DNA of 64,000 nucleotides, taken from NCBI RefSeq assembly GCF_027942865.1, contig NC_134510.1:15962743-16026742 (forward strand). Reading direction: 5' to 3'. The notes under the pieces are model-generated. The model did no database searches. It was not told where the DNA came from and saw nothing but the letters and a program-made list of their open reading frames with translations. The stretch is from Odontesthes bonariensis. Lineage: Eukaryota > Chordata > Actinopteri > Atheriniformes > Atherinopsidae. Shown one piece after another: positions 13,470 through 25,898 of the stretch (the first letter of the stretch is position 1; each line of letters starts with the position of its first letter). Both the position numbers and the translations under genes were made by a program.

Positions 13470-14411
13470 CACTGATACAAGCCATAAGAAAAGAAAACGT
13501 CAGAAGACATTTCCTGCAGTTGTGGAAAAGTTGGTACTGTTTCACAGTGGTCAGATTATTGGTCTGCATGAAGCGAACAAAGCCACTAAGAAGATTGCTG
13601 AAATTAATAGAATTGGGTTAAGAAATGTCCAACACATCATTAAAACTTGGAAGAATAGTGGTGAACCTTCATCTTCAAAGAAAAAATGTGGATGGAAGAA
13701 ATATGCTGAATGACTACAATCAGAGCTTTTGTGAGATCAAATCAAAGAAAACCAACAGAAGAACTCACAGAAATGTTTGATGCTTATACATGCACAATGC
13801 AAACAGAGCTCAAAGTACTGGGGCTTAACAGCCCCGTAAATTACTTTAAGGAAACCACTTCACAGTGAAGCTAATTGAAAAAAAAAGGCTTGGGAGCACA
13901 AAGAATGGACTCTTGAGTGATGTATAAAGGGGGTGTGTTCTGATGAGTCCAGATACACCCTGTTTCCAAGTGATGGATGATTCATGGTTAGAGGAACAGT
14001 GCATGACATGCCTAGTGCTTATCATACAAGCCTGTGGGGACGGCGTTATGATCAGGACATGCTTCAGTTGGTTAATGAACAGGTTTTTCCATACATAGTT
14101 CCATGCATTTTTTTCTTCATTGACGGCATGAGCATATTCAAAGATGACAATGTCAGAATTCATTGGGCTAATGTAGTAGAAAGAGTGGTTCAGGGAGCAT
14201 GAGACATCATTTTCACACATGGATTGGCCGACACAGAGTCGAACCTTAACCCCATTGAGAATTGTCGGGATGTGCTGGAGAAGAGTTTATGCAGTAGTCC
14301 AACTTTTCCGTCATCAAAATGAGATCTTGGCAAAAAAGTTAATGCAACTCTGGATGGAAATAAATGTTGTGACATTGAGTGCGTGACTTTTTTTTGGCCC
14401 AGGCAGTATAT
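13470..14411 (+). mobile_element. decayed Tc1/mariner-like transposon
   Basis: Plus-strand fragments follow the order of a Tc1 transposase. First comes an N-terminal DNA-binding region around 13517-13710 (residues such as ATKKIAEINRIGLRNVQHII). Then a catalytic middle part around 13900-14170 has pieces resembling the substrate-strand block and the DD region. Last is a C-terminal LNPIENCRDVLEKS around 14248-14290. Stops and frameshifts separate them. The right end reads TTTTTTTTGGCCCAGGCAGT, typical of such ends; no matching left end was found, so the 5' side is truncated or eroded. Confidence 0.7.
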
Positions 14412-17400
14412 GAGAACTGATAGTATAACAGAGTCAAGACTGAAAATCTCTATATTTTTTTTTAGAGAAGCGTAAACAAAGATTATGTCACACATTCAAC
14501 ATAACAGAAGTTATTGTAGGTAAATGGATATCATGATAGGTGTATGGTGATAATGTTTGTCACATTACTGAAACATAAACCTGTCCAGGAATATTTCTGG
14601 GACTTTCCTGGAACATGATTATAGCACATGGATAAAGATCATATAATCATGTTCCAGAAACTTTGGCTGTTGACAGTAGCTGATCCAGGATACAGCCAAC
14701 ATTCTCCCCTACTTACTCACCAAACTTACTCATCAAGATGGAAATAATGTCTGCTTGATTAAAAAATGTTTTTAACAAGTGGGTGGCTGAAGCTCGTATC
14801 GAAGATTAGTTGTCTTTGTATTGCAAGGTTGCTGTCTCAGTCTCCAACTTTCCCAATCTCACAGCGGGACAGAGAGTGAGCGAACAGGTAAAATCTTGTC
14901 TCTTTCGAGCTGAGTTGTTGCCGTCAGTTTCACAGCTTAAACGTGTGCTTCTGGACAGAAAAAGAAGGCTGTGCCCACTCTTGTAAGCCTGAGCGCAGCA
15001 TTCCCAGTGAAAGTGAACATGTGTGCCCGGTTGTTGTGTTTCCAATGATGCTGATCAGAGCTGAAGTTGATGAATGTCTGTAACTACTGCAGAGTTATTT
15101 GACATAGGACAAATAACAATGGAACACTTTCCTATTGTATTCAAAAGCCAGGTGTTAGCAGGTGTTTGGTTTTGCTTTTTTATCATTATTATTATTCTTT
15201 TTACCAAGCCAAAAGGGCTCAAGTATACAGCACGATGTCATGGCTATTAGTCAACAGTCAAAGTCATTGCTCAAGCTTCAACAAAACTGAACTCCCTGTG
15301 ATGAAAAAAAAAATGCTGAAGCAATTGCACTGATCACTGGGATTCTAACTGAATAAAGATATTTCACCTTGAACTTTTGCATCTTTAATTAATGGTGTGA
15401 CCAGGCCTTAAAGTAGAATGCAATCATTGCAGTTTTAGATTTGGAGCTCAAAACAGACCCTCTTCTCCCACCACTAAAAACTCTTGTCAACCTGTCTTTG
15501 TTCCCCATGACCTCAAAGACGTTCCCACAGCTTCCATACTGACTTCATTCAGTGACTTGTTGACTCACTCCTGTCATGAAGAGCCTATGTTTATGGGACA
15601 TAAAAAAAGGAAAAAAGATCAAAGTGTGACCATTACTCCAGAGAGTTTCTCTTAACTCTGTAATGCACTCACTTCATCTATAAAAAGCTTTGACTTCAAA
15701 TAGTTTCAGTCCTACCAGAGAAACGAAACACTGGAAAACAAAGCCCCACTTAAGGACTGTGTCAGTCTGTCCAATTCATGCAACAAAAGGCTTTTTTTTT
15801 GAGCAAATATATTTAGTTTTTTTTTTTTTTATGGTCACTGAAGTAGCAAACATTTCTTCACACACACACATACACACATACACACGCAGATATATATGAT
15901 TGTGTGTGTGTGTACATGTATTTTATATTGGGGAAAATAGTATTGCACAATCTTTAGTGAAAACCCATCAGAAATGAATGAAAATGGTTAATCTAAATCC
16001 TTTCAAATATCCTGACTGTTAGGGAAATTACTGCTTTTTTTCAGAATAAAATAATGAAAAAATAATAATAAAATAAAACTGCATCCTCTTTGATGAAGCT
16101 CCCTCTAGACAAGAACATGTAGACTTGTCTGTCGCTTGATTAACATCTACTTTCAATAATATCCTTCTGGTTCTTTGCATTCCCTTGATGAATTGCTTAT
16201 CTTCCCTCACATTTTCCATGTTGTCCATCTTTAGTATCAACAGCACGACCAAAGCAATCCCACATCATTGGAAAACAAACGTTGGAGCTGTTTTTGGTTG
16301 CACCCAAACACAGAGCTCAAGTGACTTCATTCTTCTGTTTTATCTCCCTTAGATTGATTGTCGTTTCTCTACAAGGCGAGAATCGTCCCATCAGCCAGCA
16401 TGGAGGATCACTCCTGGTGATGTGGTCTGCTTCCAAAATGTGGAACTGATTCAGGAAGCAAAGAGACATGGTGGTTGGCTGGTGGTGGCTTCACAGCTCA
16501 TGGGTCTTGTGTCTGCCAACAGTAATCTAAGTCAACCTCAGCATTCTCAAACCCAAACTAATGCTCAATACTAAAAATATTTTCATGGTCTGTTTTTTTA
16601 CCAGCATTCCCTCAGATATTGATAAAGTAAACTAGTAAACTCTGCTTTGAGGTTCAAAGGCTTTTAGAGTGATTTTATAATCGGCATGAAAATAATATTC
16701 CCTTTCAAGAATATTTCTCAAATGAAGGTTTACCATCATGCTGCAGTTACCAAATAGATTATAAAACTAACAACCACAAAAATTACAAAAGAAGCTATAT
16801 TCTAGTTTTTATTTAAGTGGTGTTTTTTATTAGGCTACTTATGAGTAGTTGATTTCTCACATTCAGCCGACAGTGGTTAGAGGAGAGCATGCTCGGTTTG
16901 AAGGATCAGGTTTCCTGATGGGCAAGCCAAAGCTGACAGCTAATCAGAGGGGAGCCATAAGATCAGCTCATTTTACTCCATCTAAAACAACTCAAACCAC
17001 AAACATTTTCACTGCAACTCAAACAAGCACTATAATGTGGATTTTCTGCACCACAACTGCATCAGATAGTTACACGGACTGGGTCAATGTTGCCACACAG
17101 TGTTGTATCCCTGACTGTGCACCAGATCGTGGCTCGTGTAGCCACACAGACGTTCTGCGGTTGAGAAAATGCAGTGACAACGTAAACATAGTGTAAACAT
17201 AGTGTAAAGTTCCACAATATACTTCTGGTTTGAACCACTAAAACAATGGGTTTGAGTTGTTTTTCATGGCATAAAAATGCTCTGCTCTCCTGGCCCTCTT
17301 CTGAGTAACTTTTAGCGTGGCTCAGCCAAAAGGATTAGTTTCTGGATCTCCAAAGGATAAGCCTTCTGACTGCTGCCTCTTGCAGGTAGGCAACTTCTCC

Positions 17401-19959
17401 ACTTGTAGTTACTAAACACAACCGCACTTCAGAAAAAGACAATATTCCTTCAAGTTGAAATTAGGTGATCATCAAATTGTACATATTTGTTAGCATTCAG
17501 AATCTTATCCCAGTTCTGTCTTGAATGTTGTGCAGCATTCACTTAACTTATTTAAGCAGTTGTTCACTCTGCTGTCAGAGAAGCTCTGCAAAGTTAGGTT
17601 CAGAGGGAAAACTAGTTAGAAAGTAGCATTATTGTTGATTCCACTCACTCGCTGTCGCGGTTCTGTTCAGAGGAGTGAACAGCACAATACAAGAGAAACT
17701 ATGGATTAAACAAGGTTCAACTGGTGTAACAGGTGGCTGGTACTCAGGTGGCTGGTAAAATACCAATGCCTTTATCTGTAGTGGAAGCATCCATATGTTT
17801 CCTTGCACTCGTGGATTAAAACTGTATTTGCATAATTTTGTGCAAATTAGAGGGTCTTAGTTGATTATGTCCAAACGATTCCCATATTAAGCTACTACTG
17901 CACAGCATCTTATCTGTCAGTTCAATCATAATCCCCCACGGCATTGTACAGTCCTTAAGCAACCTGGAATATGAACCAAAACTAACTTGATGACTCAGTT
18001 GAATCTATCATTTCTATCACTTTTAAATCCGAAAGCAGTCAATTTAGAACGCAGGCGTAGCTCACTCTTAGATACACTGAATCAGAGATTCTCGAGCTCA
18101 GCATGTGGCCCATACTGCTGATTCCATGCATGCCTTCTCTCCAGGACACCGCCTTTTCACATCACACAACTCTCTCCCTCTCTCAAACTAATTTAATGTT
18201 GTGTTGTGTTTTCCCTGCTCTCTTAGAGTTTGTCTAAATGGTTGACGTTGATGAATGCACGTAAAGGATATGCTGCAGGTAGGATATGGTTACAAGCTAA
18301 GCTGGAGGAGAGGGATAAGAGGGAGGAATAGAGGGAGGGATAGTTTATAGATGAGCGTAGGGGAGTGGTGGGGGTGTGCAGAGGGTCAGGATGTTTGTCT
18401 TCCAATGAGCCGTGACTCTGAGAGAAAGAAGAGCAGAGAGTGGCATGAGAGAGGAGAGGAGGGTGAGAAGAGATGAAGAGAGGGACATTAACAGAGGGTG
18501 CCAGAGCATCTTCATCGACCAGGCAGGGGGAGGAGACGAAGAATGAGCTAAATTGGTTTTTATTGCTTTCCATAGAGTTGATTATTTAATAATACTGTGT
18601 GTCCTCATGTAATTACCTTTTACTTATTTGACAGTCCAGCAGAATGTCTTTTTTGCATTCCTGTCGTGGAAGAAAACAGTGAGAGATGCAAGGACGGATA
18701 ATGAACAGTCAAAGTGCATTCCTGTATTGGAGCGTGTTCCTTTTTTTTTTTTTTTCGGTGGGACTGTGGAGCTTGTTTATTTGTTTTTTAGATAGCTCAT
18801 AAAATGTGTGGCTGTGTGTGTGCTATGCGTGCAAGAGTGGGGTGCATGTTTCTCTAAGGGCATGTGCAGGGCAAAGGGAGTGTGTTCGTGCGGGTGTGTA
18901 AACAGAGCACAGTGTGCAGACACACACAGACACACGGCCCCGTGCTGAGGTGTTTATAAGTCCTGAGAGTGGAGATTCCCTATGCACCCTGAGGGTAATC
19001 TCCTTCCAAACCAATTAAACTTACACGCACCCATACACACAGCAACACTGGCACACATACACAAGAAGGCTGACTAAAAAAGGCTCACAGGCGTTAACTT
19101 GATGAAGCAAGATATGTGGAAACAGACCACATTCACAATATTCTAAACCTGAGGAAAATAACTTAAAGAATTACCATGTTAAGTGAACTCAGCCAATTCC
19201 AAACAACTTAGGTGAAACTGAGCTGTAAATACTTAATGAGGGGTAAATATTTAGAAAATCATAGGTGTTCAATTAAGCAACACGTTATTTAACCGTTGCT
19301 TTATAAAATTGATTTTTCCGATTTCTGTGGCTTGTTCTGGAAAGTAAACATTCAGGTGGAGGGTCTCCCTTTTTCACAAAAACAAGTTATTAAAAATTGT
19401 AGTATGCCTACATTTTATATTACATGACACTGTCCCACATGCTCAAAATTTGTAAAATCACTACAATTTCATGGCTTCTGAATAAGTTACATACCAACGT
19501 TTTGATTACACAAAGCAATCACAAATGTGATGTTACACACTATAACATGTTAATAACCGAGTATAAAGCGGTAGGAGGGAATGAAAGGTGACGATACAAT
19601 AGAGATTGTCTAGAAAGAGAACTAAATTTGAATGCCATCAGAACAAAAATTGTGCATAAACGTTTTTCTACTTTTCTGTCAGTTGTGGTTTGTTAGGGTT
19701 AGACAGGCAAAATGACATTAGGTTTGGATATGAATGAAAATATGGCTGGGATTAGGGTTAGGTTACTGATGAAAAACACATGGTTAGGCTTACATACTAA
19801 ATTAATGGCGAAAGATTTACATCACAATATCGGGACACTTCCTGGACAAAACAACAAACAAAAGAAAATGGTACCACCTTACAATTTTAAGATATTTTAT
19901 ATGTCAAGTAACCCAATATTCTTAGTGAATTTCCTCATCATGATTACATCCTAACACTA
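14412..19959. other. intergenic DNA, low-complexity patches, no gene recognised
   Basis: Contains a 16-bp inverted repeat (14608-14657), a CA/TA/GT tract (about 15859-15920), a purine-rich stretch (about 18295-18545) that gives a false 116-codon frame on the opposite strand, and a T-run (about 18739-18755). No coding exon recognised. Confidence 0.5.
15859..15920. repeat. CA / TA / GT microsatellite
   Basis: A run of CA with ACAT interruptions, followed by TATATAT and then a GT run. The CA and GT runs are complementary and could pair as an imperfect hairpin. Confidence 0.8.
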
Positions 19960-20562
19960 CTCCGAGCCCCTCTTTAATGATACCTCTATACCACTCCCCA
20001 CCAAACTCATTAACAGACTGCAAATCATCCAGAATTCAGCCGCCCGGATCATCACCGGTACCAAATATTCAGACCACATCACCCCTGTTCTCATCCAACT
20101 TCACTGGCTCCCAGTACAATACCGCATTCACTACAAAAATATTCTCCTCACCTATAAAGCTCTCCACAACCTAGCCCCCACCTACCTCAGCGACCTCCTT
20201 CACCAACACACTCCCTCCCGCACCCTCCGCTCAACCTCTGCTGGACTGCTAACCATCCCCACGTCACGCCTCAAGACCATGGGTGACCGAGCCTTCAGCT
20301 GCTCAGCACCCAGGCTCTGGAACTCCCTCCCCCCACTCATAAGACAGTCAGACTCCATCACATCATTCAAATCCCAACTTAAAACTCACCTATTCAAACT
20401 GGCATACTCCCTATAACTGGACTCCGTGCACTTCTGTTTTATGTTGTCTCATGTTTTTATGCTTTTATTATTTTTCTTAATGCTCTCAAATTTTAATGTA
20501 AGGTGACCTTGGGTGACCTGAAAGGCGCCTCAAAATAAAATGTATTATTATTATTATTATTA
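19960..20562 (+). mobile_element. LINE 3' end (L2/CR1-like), 5'-truncated
   Basis: One plus-strand frame stays open from about 20033 to a TAA at 20414-20416 without needing an ATG. It encodes the C-terminal part of a LINE reverse-transcriptase polyprotein: an NSAAR-type block, then LHWLPVQYRIHYKNILLTYK, LAPTYLSDLL and LWNSLPPLIR. A roughly 145-bp 3' UTR follows, ending GAAAGGCGCCTCAAAATAAA and an (ATT)n tail at about 20542-20562. The undamaged frame suggests a fairly young insertion, severely 5'-truncated. The clade (L2/CR1/Rex1 group) is by resemblance only. Confidence 0.8.
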
Positions 20563-23500
20563 CCATATCACCCTATCCCCAAGGTGAGATCTGCCACCCT
20601 TTGCTAAAAGCTCCTTTTGGTCACTTAATCGCAGTATAATTCTTTCAGGCTCTACAACACATACCTTATGACCATTGTAGAGTGACAGGTAAATTGATAG
20701 CTTTTGAACATCTGTCAGCTCTGGCTCTGATGCTGTGCTGCTGGAATGATTCTTTCTGGTAATTTTGGTCTGTTATAGCACCTGCTGTAATTTATAACAA
20801 TGCTAGCTGTTTATAAGTGTGAGCATGGAAAAATGCCAGGAAAAAGTCCATCTAAACTAAAAAGGAAACATCTAGGATGTAGGGCAGAAGCAAAATGAAA
20901 AACAAAGAGGATGTTTAAACCAACTTTTCTCTTAATCAATTTTAGGAACCTGGCATCACTGGCAGATAAAACGGATGAGTCTGAAGCACTGGGGAGGACA
21001 CAGAAGCATTATGGGGAATGCATTATAGTTTTAGCAAGACATTGCTACAAGAACATACTCCAGACTCCAGCGCATACCTTCCCAGCTCTCAAACTCTAAG
21101 GGCAGACAGAGACTGCAGACTGACAATAGTAAGGTAGGAGGCATTGCTGTTCTTGTTAACAACAGACGATGTAATCATGGACATGCATCTCTGCACCCCA
21201 GATATCTGGCTGAGTTCACCTGTATCACCTGCCAATATCGCATGTCTCATTATCAGCTCACGTTGTTACAAACACACCAGTCCAATCCTTTAATTAGTTC
21301 CTCACAACACATCCAAATTAGCTGTACAGTTCCACCAATGGTTAATTACTTAAAGTGGGGGACTTTCAGTAATTCCACCCTGTGCTACTTCATCCTTCCA
21401 TCCCACTGTAACCGGGTATGGATGGATGGATGCAAAATGTACTACCAAATAATTCAGAAATGAATCCCCAAAATGTATAAAAACATGCTTTTAAAGAACT
21501 ATAACACACAGCATCCTTCAAGCCCAGAATGGAAGTTTGTATGCTTCAGCTATGGCTCATTGCAAGCTTACATATATTTTCAAGCCACAGTCTGTCTTTG
21601 CATCCATCATCAGCAACGAAAGCTTTCATATAATGTCAAGCATTCAATTGATCATCAGTTTGCTTATTTGAGAAGAGTGTTGAATTGCGACAAAGTTTTT
21701 GTTATGTCTGGTAACTTTGAAACTGAGAACTTTAGGATATGATATCCAAGAAAATGAGCTCCGGGGCCAAGATTGCTGAGAGAGGAAGACAGAATAGCGA
21801 GGGAGTTTGTTTGCATTTCCACATATTGTTTATATCATGCGTGCGCCACACAGTACAACCATGCTATCTTAGACACAGGATCTGAGAGGACTATTTGACA
21901 GCAAAGTGAAACCATTAGCCTGGACAAGATGTGAACCAAGACATGTCATTCATAAAATCTGATATAATTATTTCCTCTTAACAACAAACTTCTCTTCACC
22001 AGAATTGAAAACTTAAACTAAAAGGTAATTATCTAATCTATGTCATTCATTTAGTCTTGTTATTCCTCTTATATTTATGTTTGCAATAATTTTCTTTCAA
22101 GTGCAGTGGACACATTCCAGAGAAAGAACAGATAAACAGAAGGTTTTTTTTCACGTTGAAATATGAAACTTAGCAGGTAGTCTTAAATACTGACGCATGT
22201 TTTTTAACCAAAGGCCACATTTCATATACACATATAAGCATATTTGGGTCTAGCAGATGTTTGAGTTGCAAGGAAAGTGGATGCAAGGGCAATTGTGCAC
22301 ACTCTGTTCTGCAGTTCTTTAACTATGATGAAGTGGTGTAGAACAGGGACCTAAAGGAATCGTCATGAAAAATGAAAATGGGAATCATAAAACATAGGTT
22401 TTTTTTGTTGTTTTTTTTCTTTCAAGTATGGCTTGATATGTTTGATGTGGGATTGTATGAGGTATCTATGGTCAGTTTGAAGTTTGCTTAGCTTAGACAG
22501 TTGCTGCATATGGCTATAATCATTTAAACTGTATAATGCAGTTAGTACATAGGTCTGTACGTATAGCACCAGAATGTCAAATGGCAGCATTTGGTCGGTA
22601 TAGTTTTACCTTATTAAAATATTTCCATAATTATCATCATAATGTCATTAATTGTAAGAAGTACAACAAGTATAATCCAAGACAGTAGCTATTCTAATCA
22701 GGCACCAGGCTATTGCACTGTCAGACAGCCCTGCAGCACAAAGAGAGGAGACTGACAGCGACTGTTCAGACAGGACTGAGTAGCACTGCACAGCACGAGC
22801 TGTTCAGAACATCAGGAAGAAATTGAGAAATATCCAAGGTAAACAACTGCTTGATTATTCTGACGGCGACTATCTGAGCTGTGAACCTCGGAAATGTGTA
22901 GCTAACCTAACAGAACTGTGACAGGCCAAACATCTCCTCTCTGCCTGCATAGACTTAGACTGCAGTGTGTGTTAGTTTCTATTCAATGCTACATGTGACT
23001 CGACTGGTCAGAAACTTTCTCGGCTTTTTCATTTCATTCATGTAAATACATGAACCTCTTGCATTTGTCGGACTTTGAAGTGGGTATAGTCAGTAAAATC
23101 ATCAGGTCTAGAAGCTTAAACGGGATTATTTGTCAAAATCGTCGATGATGTGTTTCAAAGGGTCATTTGGTGTTTCTAAGATCGCAGCCCAGGATGTTTT
23201 CTCAATCTATTGCAAATCTATTTCCGTCATCTATAAACCCCCCAAAAATAAAAAATAAAATGGCATGTTTTCCCAAAAAGAAGGCTATGTTTTATTTTTC
23301 TTTATTTCCAACAGCAGCATCTGCTTCACACAACCTGGAAAAAAAGGTTTTATTAACAGAGCACAAAATATTTGAATACAAAGTGTTTAAAGGATCTGAT
23401 CTTAAATATGTAAAATGGAGAAGAGAACAGGAGGAGCAGAGAAGAGGAAGCATGCCACAGACAGGTGGGATGTCATAATAGCATGAGAAGAGTAGATAAG

Positions 23501-23645
23501 ACAATTCAAAAGCATCCATTACCACACAATAAGAAGAGAAACTCAGAGATCTGTTTGTCGATTTAAAAAGCAAAATACAAGGAAAATACAATTTATACGA
23601 CTGTCATAGGTCACATTTATTATAGTTATGCATTATTCAAGTTGG
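20563..23645. other. intergenic DNA, no gene recognised
   Basis: Short remnants only: a GGATGGATGGATG tail at about 21410-21431, perhaps the end of an eroded SINE copy. A block at about 22700-22845 ending in CCAAG before GTAAAC resembles a non-coding exon with a splice donor, but nothing supports it independently. Confidence 0.45.
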
Positions 23646-23779
23646 CCTTGTGATGGACTTCCGACCTGTCTAGGGTGTACCCTGCCTCTCACTCAGTGAC
23701 AGCTGGGATCCAATTCCCCACCCCCCGCGACCCTGAGTTGGATTAATCGGGTATAGAAAATGAATGGATGGATGGATTA
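23646..23779 (+). repeat. SINE 3' fragment, (GGAT)n tail
   Basis: Plus-strand match to the 3' third of the SINE at 27991-28366: GTGATGGACTTCCGACCTGTC, then CAGCTGGGATC and a GGATGGATGGAT tail. It is truncated at its 5' side. The orientation is opposite to the 5318-5593 and 27991-28366 copies. Confidence 0.7.
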
Positions 23780-24935
23780 TTCAAGCTTTCTAACTCCTAA
23801 CTGAATTCAAAAGTTGGCTGCACTGACAAACAGGTATGTGGAAACAAGGCGGAGCTGTTTATGTGCCCTGTTCCATACTAATAAAAAATTAAAAGAATTA
23901 TGAAATAAAATGATAAAATCAAAAGTAAAAATAAAGGCTTGGCGCTAATACAGGCCTGGTACTTTAAGCTGTTAAAGTAGGGAAAGACCTCTGCCTCTGT
24001 TGTGGTAAACTAGGAGACATAAACATAACATAAACCCAGCGTAAATAAATACATCTTGTATTTTCTGTTTGCAGTTGAAAGGGGGGTTACTGGTGCAGTG
24101 TTATTTTTCCAAAGAGAGTGCGTCATCTATTGTGAAAAGTACACTGAAACTCCAAAGAAACAGTTGCTGCCATAAGGTTTGTACTGTATGTATGAGCCAA
24201 TGTACAACAAGCTACATGCTGTCGTCTAATAAGCATAAAAAGCTAAATACAAAAGATTTTTTTCATGTCCACTATTATTGGCACTCTTTCCACGTGGAAA
24301 TAAGTTTGTTTGTTCTCTAATCGGATAATGCCATGATCTTTGAAAGCCAGCATACACCTCTGACTGGAAAAGGAGGGGAAAAATGTGCTGCACTTATTTT
24401 ATAAGACAATTTTCGTCGGTGTGTTTATGTGCCCACAGAGTTGTGTGTCCAGAACTCAATACTTTATATCATCATCACAACCGTATAATGGTGTTCATGC
24501 AACCCAATTGCTTTGCCAGCTTTGGCACATTTTACCTGTTAACTCCACAATCATTCAGTGTATTTGTTTACATTGTTGCCGATGGAAACATAACCAGGAC
24601 ATGTTGCTGTTATGACTCTAGACATATTTACTGCACCTAATATTGTACCAAGAGTGTGAACATTACCCCATGTGTTCTCATGTGGACAAATACACTTGTC
24701 TGCTTGGCTGTCAGCTGTTAAAGATCAAATTTATTGGCTAATATTCTTGTTCAGAATTATTATGATGGAGCTGTAAACGAAAAAACAGATGATGAAAACA
24801 TACAAATGAAAGCAGAAGTATAATGGAGAGAGCAGGTTAAGACAGACTGTCAGTCATGTCCAAACAGCTCCCTCTCTCTCTCCCTTCTTGTGAAACTTGT
24901 GTACACTCTCAAATCTCTCACACCAAAGTGACGAG
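23780..24935. other. intergenic DNA, no gene recognised
   Basis: AT-rich, no recognised exon, RNA gene or repeat copy. The open frames near 24069-24640 are short and cysteine-rich by chance. Confidence 0.5.
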
Positions 24936-25898
24936 CCTTTGAAAAAGTATTTATCCTATTTAGAATTTTTCATATTTTCTGACATTAAAAGCTGGCATTA
25001 AAAGAGATTTTTCTGGGAGATTGTATCTATCTATGGGTCAACATAACATGTCTACAACTTTGAGTCTGTGAAATATTTTGAATTATGGAACAAGCAAGAC
25101 ATAAGACAAATAAATAAATGGATATATAAGTAATAATACATTTAGTGCGTATAAGAATTCAAAGTTAATACTTTGTAGAGCTGTTTTTTTGCAGCAATTA
25201 CAGCTGCAAGTGTTTTGAGGTATGTTTCTAAAAGTTTAACACGTGAATCCACAGAACGTTTTGCTCATTCTTCGAGGCAGAACTACTCCAGCTTCTTTAC
25301 TAGGGCCAGTGTCTTTCTGAATGGTGGAATCGATTCTATTACAGATTAAACACCCTATGCCATTGCTTTAGTCCTGCCCAATCCCTGTATGAAAAACAAG
25401 CTCATAGCATGATGCTGCCACCACCTTGCTGCACTGTGGGGATGGACGTTGGGTTTATGCCAGACTTGGTGTTTTCCTTGTTGTGCAAATTGTTCAACTG
25501 TGAGCTCATTACAATTATCCCTCATAAGTTTAGAGAGCTCCTAGATGTTACTTGTGCTGCTTGCTTGGTGGCGTTGAAGACTGAGGCTTTTCTCAACATT
25601 TGTATATATAGGGAGGTCAATTAATGCTTAAATAAAGTCCACCTGTGTGTAATGTAACCATTTTTGTGATTTTTGAAGGTAACTGGGAGCACCAGATTGT
25701 AATTTAGAGATTCAAAATTAAATGGGTGAATACATATAGACACACTACTTCTCAATTTAGTTTTTTTTTTTAACATATTTCAATTTCACATCACCAGTTT
25801 GGACTGTTTAAAATTACAGCTTTAAAGTTGCCGACGACAGCTTTAATGAAACACTGGAAACATATAGTGGAGTGAGGTGAATACTTTTTCTAGACATT
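24936..25898 (-). mobile_element. decayed Tc1-like transposon
   Basis: The ends are inverted: GAAAAAGTATTTATCC at the left, and the complement of GGTGAATACTTTTTC at the right. The tract around 25407-25448 (AGCATGATGCTGCCACCACC, then CACTGTGGGGATGG) is highly characteristic of fish Tc1 elements read against the transposase strand. The tract AAATAAAGTCCACCTGTGTG near 25631-25650 is also typical of this group. No long transposase frame remains. A 17-bp TTAA-flanked fragment of the 4774-5189 MITE family lies inside the right end. Confidence 0.75.

Noticed and set aside
18223-18573. 116-codon Ser/Leu/Pro-rich frame on the minus strand
   Set aside because: Produced by the purine-rich low-complexity strand; no protein character.
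22700-22845. Block that resembles a first non-coding exon with a GTAAAC donor
   Set aside because: Only one weak splice signal; no coding continuation or promoter evidence.
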